Assembly: GCA_019054805.1 (NCBI GenBank)
Contig: JAHQIY010000006.1
Coordinates: 1,798,001-1,862,000, forward strand
Direction of reading: 5' to 3'
Length of the DNA stretch: 64,000 nucleotides
From: Brachionus manjavacas
Taxonomy: Eukaryota > Rotifera > Eurotatoria > Ploima > Brachionidae
Position numbers and translations under genes: made by a program. The number at the start of each line of letters is the position of its first letter. The first letter of the stretch is position 1. The notes below the pieces were generated by a model, which did not search any database, was not told the origin of the DNA, and saw nothing but the letters and a program-made list of their open reading frames with translations. Shown piece by piece: positions 57,967 through 64,000 of the stretch.

Positions 57967-58767
57967 CTATTTTTTTGCTGCCAGGGTTTTCAGATTCACC
58001 CTCTTACTTTTCTCGTTGTTTGATTGCGTTGCCAGGCTATTTTCAGTCTCAATTTCGTGTTTTCCAAAATGCCTCTTTAACCTGTTCCTGTGAACAATGA
58101 GTCGCTTCCTTTTAGAATTCAAGGATCTCATCTTGTAATTTACGTTGTTGAACACACTTTCTACAACGGAGGGGCCTGTCCAACTGAAAGTGAATTTTTT
58201 ACACTGCCCCTTTTTAACAACGTCGTTATGGACCCAAACGAGATCCCCAACTTTGAGCTTGGCTGCTGTCACGTTACGATCGTAGTTTAGTTTCATTCGA
58301 CGAATTTTTACGTCTCTATTCGCCCTAACTCTTTCGTATGCCGATTTTAATTTTGATTTCAATTTGTCGGCATACTCGCCCGGTGAAACCGGAACGTTTA
58401 TGATCGGGTCTTTGTAAATGAGGTCTAAAGGCATTTTAGCATCGCGGCCGTACATTAGTTCGAACGGTGTCGACCCCGTCGTTGAATGAACTGCAGTATT
58501 GTACGCTAAGCTTAAGACGTCCAGATGTTCGTCCCAGTCGTCGTGGTCCTCATTAATGTAACAGGTGATCATGCGTTTAATAGTTCTATTAAGGCGTTCA
58601 CTAATGCCGTCGGTTTGAGGGTGGAAGGGTGTAGTCCTCAATCTCTTCACATCCATAAGATTCCATATCTCTTCGATCAGTGCGGATTGGTAATTTGTTC
58701 CTTGATCGGTTAAAACTGCTTCTGGTATTCCGTGCTGGCAGATAAACTTTAAGAAGCACTTGGCCAC
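57967..58767 (-). pseudogene. Gypsy integrase, catalytic core end and C-terminal domain
   Basis: Open for 266 codons. It includes AVLTDQGTNYQS (second catalytic Asp), PFHPQTDGISERLNRTIKRM (catalytic Glu) and the GPY/F-type C-terminal module (KVGDLVWVHND, FSWTGPSVV, RLKRHFGKHE). It is separated from the upstream integrase part by a frameshift near 58770. Confidence 0.9.
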
Positions 58768-59593
58768 GCTTTTTGCTTCTGCGTTTTCGAGGGCAAAGTT
58801 CGATCCACTTCGTGAAGTGATCTATAATGCAGAGGATGTATTTCTTATTGTTTTTGGATATTTTCAAAGGGCCTAGGATGTCTGACGTTATGATTTCTAA
58901 GGGTTTGTTCGTTATTATCGGTATTATCTTGTCTTTGATTTTGCGACCTTTAGATGTTTTTTGGCATATTGTGCAATCTCTTATGAACGTCTTAATGTCC
59001 TCGTAGTATTTGGGCCAGAAGAATTTTTTTCTTATTCTATTAAACGTTTTCTCTGTTTTTAGGTGTCCGCTTAATTTTGATGCGTGTTCTTGTTGCATGA
59101 TTAATCCACGTTCGCTTGCGGGTACTACTAGTTGTGCGATTTTGCTGTCTTTTTTGACTCTGTATAGTATATCCCCATCCAATTTGCATTCGTTCCATGA
59201 ATTGATATAGAACTTTTTCTCTGGGTTTTCGAAGTTTTCGATAATTGGTCTCTCAGCGTTGTTTTTGAGGAGGTTTTTGAACCATGTAATATTTGGGTCG
59301 CTTGCCTGGTAATTTTGGTCATCGGTATCCTTAAAAAGGATTGCGTTTATTGTTTCAACGTCGTTTTCGAATAGGTGGTTAATCAGGAGGTCACCGAATT
59401 CTTCTTAAATTTCATTGTTTTCTTCTTTCAGTGGCCACCGCGAGAGGCTGTCAGCGTTTTGATGTTTTGTACCTTTGCGGTACATGATTTTAAAGTTGTA
59501 GTCCTCGAGGCGTATAATCCAGCGTGCAAGACGTGGCGCTGGATTCTTGACGGTCCTAAGCCATTGAAGCGGTTGGTGGTCTGTGACTACACC
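58768..59593 (-). pseudogene. Gypsy RNase H end and integrase N-terminal part
   Basis: Immediately after the RT frame's TAA stop the same frame continues VVTDHQPLQWLRTVKNPAPR and GTKHQNADSLSRWP, the end of RNase H. A second in-frame TAA follows near 59406. The integrase zinc finger (H...H near SGHLKTEKTF, C-x2-C in RDCTICQK) and first catalytic Asp (ITSDILGPL) lie in 59182-58770. Stops and frame changes in this part disable a continuous pol. Confidence 0.85.
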
Positions 59594-60970
59594 TTATTCT
59601 TTACCGTAAAGGTATTCTCTGAAGTGTTCGATCGCGTTAACGATTGCTAATAGTTCTTTTTCGGACGTTGCGTAATTTCTTTCTGGCTTGTGTAGGCTTC
59701 TTGAGTAGTAAGCCACTGGTTTCCATAGGCGTTCTTTACCATGTTGTTGGGATAATACTGCGCCAATGCCGTAATTGCTAGCATCTGTTTCGAGTTTAAA
59801 CGTTTTTTCGAAATCAGGTATTGAAAGGACTCGGTCTGACGTTAAGTGGCTGCGTAGGGTCTGAAATGCTATTTCGCACTCTGGTGTCCATTTAAACTCC
59901 GAATCTTTCTCGTTAAATTTATGAAGAGGGGCTGCTATCTTTGAGAAATTTTGTATGAATATTCTGTAATACGACGCTAGACCGACGAAGCTTGATACTT
60001 GGTCGACATTATTGGGCCTATTGTATCTAAGGAGTGCTTCGATCTTTTTTGGTGAAGGGGCGATTGTACCATTTGAAATGACGTGTCCGAGGTATTCGAT
60101 TGACATTTCGAAAAATGAGCACTTCGTAGATTTTATTTTCAGGCAGTTCTTCCTGATTACGTCAAGTACTTCTTGGATATGTTTGTAGTGGTCTTCGACT
60201 GATTCTGAGAATATAATGATGTCGTCGAGGTAGACCATGCAGGACTTTCCGAAGAGGTCTTTGAAAATTTCGTTCATGAAACTTTGGAAAGTTGCTCCTG
60301 AGTTGGTTAAGCCCATTGGAAGTACTTTGAACTCGAAATGTCCAAATTCGCAACTGAATGCGGTGTATTTTTGGGAATTTGGGTCCATTTTGATTTGAAA
60401 GTAGCCCGAGGCAAAGTCGATTTTTGAAAATATTCTGGCATTTTTTAGGCTGTTTAGCATGACGTCGATGCGAGGAAGTGGGTAGCTGTCCTTGACGGTG
60501 AGACTGTTTAGTTTTCTGTAGTCTATTGTGAGTCTCATGCTTCCGTCGCATTTTTTGACTAGGTGGACCGGTGATGAATACGGTGCGTTGCTGTCTATTA
60601 TCAGGCCTCCTTCCTTAAGTTCGTAAACTAACCGTGTGAACTCTTCGCGTTTCGCGTATGGTACGGGTCTTGGTTTGATGTTGAAGGGTGTCCTGTCTGT
60701 GAGTTCAATCTTGTGTTTCATTAAGTTTGTAGGGGTGAGGTCCTTTAGCCTGTTAGCTGTGACGTCTATGATTACCTCCGCGATTTTGTTTTTATATTCG
60801 TTGGTCAGACGTTGCTCGATTTGTGTTCTTGAATCTTCCAGAAAATTGACCGAGTAGTCGTTGTCCATTTCCTCTTCGTTGTATTGCAGTTCGTCAAATC
60901 TCTCGCTAAGTTTGTCCATTAAGTCTTTGGTGACGTTGAATTTTCGCAATATTCTAAACCCATTGAACAA
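59594..60970 (-). pseudogene. Gypsy reverse transcriptase and RNase H start
   Basis: 458 open codons. RT motifs in order: GGLIIDSNAPYSSPVHLVKK, SMRLTIDYRKLN, FSKIDFASGYFQI, FKVLPMGLTNSGATFQ, and the catalytic YLDDIIIFS, then IEYLGHVIS. The RNase H catalytic Asp is in LETDASNYGIGAVLSQ, and YYSRSLHKPERNY follows. It ends at an in-frame TAA where the family continues. Confidence 0.95.
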
Positions 60971-61215
60971 TCGCTGATTAAATTTTTAATGACTATAACT
61001 TCTGAATGTAGAGTTTGGTTTCCTAACGTTAATTTGATTTTTGATTTACCTATTGTTTGTGTTGGTGAGCCGTTGGCAGTTAGTAAAAGTTTATTAGATG
61101 GTCTAACGTAAAGTCTGAGTTTTGAGGCTAAGTTTTGGTTGATAATTGTGTATTTTGTTCCGGTGTCTATTAAAAATTTTACGTTAGATCCATTTATTTT
61201 GCATGTGCTAGTGAG
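60971..61215 (-). pseudogene. Gypsy aspartic protease region
   Basis: Open in the gag frame after a UGA codon (61216-61218). FLIDTGTKYTII holds the protease active-site Asp-Thr-Gly. A frameshift near 60955-60975 separates it from the RT frame. Confidence 0.8.
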
Positions 61216-62333
61216 TCAGAATTTTCGATGCGGTTGTTGAACCGCATTTACCGGCGAGATAGAAGTCTCTCTCGGCTGGTTGTTTGTCGTGTATCTGCTG
61301 CGTGGGCAATCTGAACGTTTGTGGCCTACCTTTCCGCAGTTAAAGCATCTAATTTGTTGTTCGAAAGTAACTTTGTTGTGGTGGTTTGTTTGCCAGTTTT
61401 CTTCAACGTTTAAGCCGAGTGCCTCTTCGTATCTGCATGCTAATTCGATTATTTCATTTAGGCTTGTAAACTTTGGTCTGGAAACTTTAAGCTTCACATG
61501 TATTTCTGGGGTCGCTAGGCCTTCGATGAACTGGTCTGCGATGTATGTTTCGAGGACGTTTCTGCTAACCTCCGGGAATGCTTTAGTTGCCAACATGCGT
61601 AGTTGTGTTGCAAAGAGGAAAACGTTTTCGTTATTGAGCTGTCTTCTGTCTAGGAATGCTTTTTTGACATTGGCCTTGTCTCTTCGTTCGTATAGTTGTA
61701 GGAGGATTGCTTAAGTTGTTCGTAAGCCCATGTTTGATCGTCGCTGAATGTGTGAAATTCGACGTTCCTTCTACAAATCGGGTTCAGTTTCAGAAGCATG
61801 ATGTCTTTCTTGTTCTCTGTGATGTTGTTGATCCTGAAAAACGTTTCGAAATTTCGGATCCATTCGTTAATAACGTCCGTTTCAGGACTGAATTCTCTTG
61901 GTTCTGGTGCTAGGTAGCGGGTAGTTCTGTTGGGGTTCTGCGTCGTGTTTTGGGCAACAATGTTAGTGGGTGGTGTTTGGTTTTGTGTTGGTCTATCAGT
62001 GGGGTTGTTGGTGTTTGGTTGTTGTTGTGGTTGGTTTAGGTTTGGGCACGTGTTGTTCACAACAGAGACGTTTTGTGATGTAACATTCCCAGAATTAGCA
62101 AGTCTTATTTGTCTTTTGTAGTGAAGTACAGTTGTCCACATGATGATTAATGAGACGGTTGCAACAGCACCAAACGTGGTGATGAACACGTGTTCGTTCA
62201 TTAGACACCAGCATCTCCTCAAACACGGTATGATTGTGTGGATAGTGTCCCTGATTGAATTCATCACGTTTCTGGATATGATGTAGTTGTTGTCGTGGGT
62301 GTAGACTGTGTGGGGTTTGAACCAGTTCTGCAT
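61216..62333 (-). pseudogene. Gypsy gag
   Basis: The start at 62333 gives a first part (to 61650) with an N-terminal hydrophobic segment (VFITTFGAVATVSLIIMW, residues about 49-66), a Pro/Asn/Thr-rich linker and the capsid start (EWIRNFETFFRINNITENKK). A one-base frameshift near 61715 leads into the second part, with the capsid end (TYIADQFIEGLATPEIHVKL) and one CCHC knuckle (CFNCGKVGHKRSDCP). It ends at a UGA that is in frame with the protease. Confidence 0.85.
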
Positions 62334-62781
62334 TCCTGACTGTAGGATTAAATAGGATTTCTCAAAAATTATATTAACGTTAGAATTTGGTGTGACTTTA
62401 TTGAAATGCTAGCGTGGAGAAGCTCTTTAAATGAACAAAAATTTCCGTCCTTCAACGTCTTGTATGTATAATGGAATAAAGAAATGCATATATAACTAAC
62501 TCAATGAATATATAAATAAACACGTTTACCTTCCCCAGCAAACGGGAACCGGGTCAGCCCTTGACCTGTTCCAAATAATAAAAATACGTGAATTCACTCT
62601 CTTAAAAACTAATATCCCAAAACCTAAACCTTGACCGAATCCTAAACCAGATTCCGGTCGTTCGCAATCGTTTCGAGAGAGATTTACTCCGTCGACACAA
62701 TGCCCATGGTACCATTTGCCTCGCAAAACACCTAAGCTCGCGCCAGCTTAAGAAAGCCTTGCACTCACGTGTGGGCACCAG
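62334..62781 (-). other. Gypsy 5' leader and primer-binding site
   Basis: About 450 bp of non-coding leader. Directly next to the 5' LTR (one base away) the element's sense reads TGGTGCCCACACGTGAG (about 62764-62780), starting with TGG as needed to pair with a tRNA 3' CCA end. The tRNA identity is not assigned. Confidence 0.65.
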
Positions 62782-62972
62782 TGTAACGGGGGAGGATTTG
62801 CCCGTTAGGAGAATATATAAAATAAAAGAAAAGAAGAGAAGAGACGTTGGATTTAAGAAACCTTTATTCAAATAAAAGAACTCGTTTCAACTAAAGAAAA
62901 ACTTATCTTTTATAGTACGTTCCTGACTATTTGGGGAGTTTGTTTTGTTCTCCTAGCAAACTCTCCATTGCA
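62782..62972 (-). repeat. Gypsy 5' LTR
   Basis: 191 bp, TG...CA; two substitutions relative to the 3' LTR (positions 62883 and 62914 by my count), which suggests a young insertion. Confidence 0.95.
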
Positions 62973-63366
62973 TTCACAATCAGTTGATACAACAAATCAT
63001 TTACGAATATTATAGAATGTTCTAGCAGTATAAGGAGAGAAGGTTCTAAGAAAACTCCTCTCTGTATACTTTCACCTATCACATCTATGTTTCTGAAATC
63101 AGATCTTAATCTAAGTGATAAATTTAACATTGATTGTGAGCCACAACTATTATCCTTTTCTCATATCTTTTAAACAACTCTTTATTAGTAAAATTAAATT
63201 CTCAAAAAATAGAATCTGAAACTATGTTTTCTTTAAATTACTTGTAATAATTACCTTATTTTTTTTTCTTTTTTAATTTTTTATTTTTTTTCTTTTATTT
63301 TAATAAACATAACCCTGAAGGGGCGAAAGCCCAAAGGTTTTAACAATAAAAAAAAAAAAAAAAAAA
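62973..63366 (+). pseudogene. Jockey-like LINE, 3' part, after the gypsy insertion
   Basis: Continues the LINE frame cut at 56808 (NQLIQQIIYEYYRMF in frame across the junction), then a decayed C-terminus. The 3' UTR ends in a stable hairpin GGGC-GAAA-GCCC (63321-63332) enclosed by an AACC/GGTT pair, then TTTTAACAAT and a 20-base poly(A) ending about 63366. Confidence 0.85.
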
Positions 63367-64000
63367 TATATTTTATTAAGTGATCGTTTAAGTAATGTAA
63401 GAGATCGATTAATAATACCCCCCAAATAAATGGGGACTAATTACTAAGCCTTGAGGTACAAAAGCGAGGTAAGGGTTTTTTTTAACGTTTCAATTTTGTT
63501 TTAAAAGTAGAAGAGCTAAAAACCAAGGGCTTAACAAATTGAGCTAAATGACTTAGGAGTAAAAACTCCGAAAGCTTTCTTTCCTTCTTTCTTAACCAAC
63601 TATATTCTATTGTCTCCATTTTTATTTATTGATCCAAAAAGAAGACAACTGGCTGAAAATTTCAAAAAAAAAAACTGTAAGACAAAAAACAATATTTTTT
63701 CGCAAAAAAATAAATATAAAAAACAAGGTAGAAAAAAATTGTAAAAAAGTGACAGATTAAAATATGTAAATTTAAAAAAAAAATTAGTATGTATTTTTTA
63801 GGGCTCAAAAAATAAAATATTATATATTATATTAAATATTTCAGACCTGGTTATTCATGCGATATCTAATTTATTTTTTTTTTAAATAAAACTTAATTAA
63901 GTAGTAAAATATATGTTTTCGATTATATTTGTTGGGTTTTCTAAATTAATTGAAAAATAAATGATATAATTAGGAAAAAACATTAATAATTTGTATTTCT
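63367..64000. other. Intergenic, no gene seen
   Basis: AT-rich sequence. A short non-random patch at 63410-63545 contains CCCCCC...GGGG and GCCTTGAGGTACAAAAGCG and may be another LINE tail. Nothing is firmly assignable. Confidence 0.35.

Larger units (their letters stand above)
56809..62972 (-). mobile_element. Ty3/gypsy LTR retrotransposon nested in a LINE
   Basis: 6164 bp, minus strand. LTRs of 191 bp (5' LTR at 62782-62972, 3' LTR at 56809-56999) begin TG, end CA and differ at only two positions. The order gag (CCHC knuckle) - protease - RT - RNase H - integrase is that of Ty3/gypsy, followed by an extra ORF. The flanks are CTCA on the left and TTCA on the right, a one-mismatch match to a 4-bp target duplication. 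Removing the element and one flank copy restores a continuous LINE reading frame across the junction, which confirms the nesting. Coding lesions are listed with each part; the element is currently defective. Confidence 0.93.

Noticed and set aside
57789-58713. Plus-strand frames across the gypsy integrase
   Set aside because: Antisense shadows of the minus-strand pol frames with clear integrase motifs.

Overview
This is an AT-rich animal (eukaryotic) window. The evidence is spliced genes with GT-AG introns, several only 45-55 bp long, metazoan gene families (Nup98-Nup96, EXTL3, M14 carboxypeptidases, glucose-6-phosphate isomerase), and a dense load of jockey/RTE-type LINEs, a Ty3/gypsy element and MULE-type DNA elements. 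A small invertebrate such as a monogonont rotifer would fit the composition, short introns and transposon families, but nothing here proves the taxon.

Layout: 0.9-2.7 kb glucose-6-phosphate isomerase (+, two exons). 2.7-7.3 kb AT-rich spacer with two small inverted-repeat elements. 7.3-9.5 kb single-exon protein resembling the C-terminal half of XMAP215/CKAP5 (+). 10.5-13.1 kb two LINE remnants. 14.4-24.0 kb complete six-exon Nup98-Nup96 polyprotein gene (+). 24.6-27.3 kb EXTL3-type heparan sulfate glycosyltransferase (+); its 5' block is also found inside intron 5 of Nup98-96. 29.9-31.4 kb RTE-type LINE remnant. 32.3-36.3 kb a small TPX2-motif protein and a five-exon digestive-type carboxypeptidase (-). 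36.7-40.0 kb a partial Nup98 duplication (-) that appears to be spliced to a new coiled-coil 5' exon. 41.3-45.7 kb stacked LINEs. 46.3-47.2 kb a foldback element with 255-bp terminal inverted repeats and a perfect 9-bp target duplication. 47.9-49.2 kb a second carboxypeptidase (-, one intron). 49.9-50.7 kb a palindromic-repeat foldback element. 52.1-54.1 kb MULE transposase C-terminal remnants (SWIM finger, AT-hooks) cut by LINE pieces. 54.5-63.4 kb a jockey-like LINE split by a 6.2-kb gypsy element carrying an extra downstream ORF.

The most notable biology is the apparent chimeric FG-nucleoporin gene at 36.7-40.0 kb. The duplication breakpoint lies inside the first intron of Nup98, the 3' splice site was carried along, and an upstream exon with a perfect GTAAGT donor matches the phase. 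The predicted product keeps the FG repeats and the Rae1-binding GLEBS motif but lacks the autoproteolytic domain and all of Nup96. Patches of near-identity with the parent alternate with diverged patches, which suggests gene conversion.

Second in interest are the mobile-element observations: LINE 3' ends with a conserved GC stem but variable loops, the MULE-like foldback element beside MULE transposase relics, and the gypsy accessory ORF. All calls come from reading sequence and translations by eye; no alignments or searches were run.
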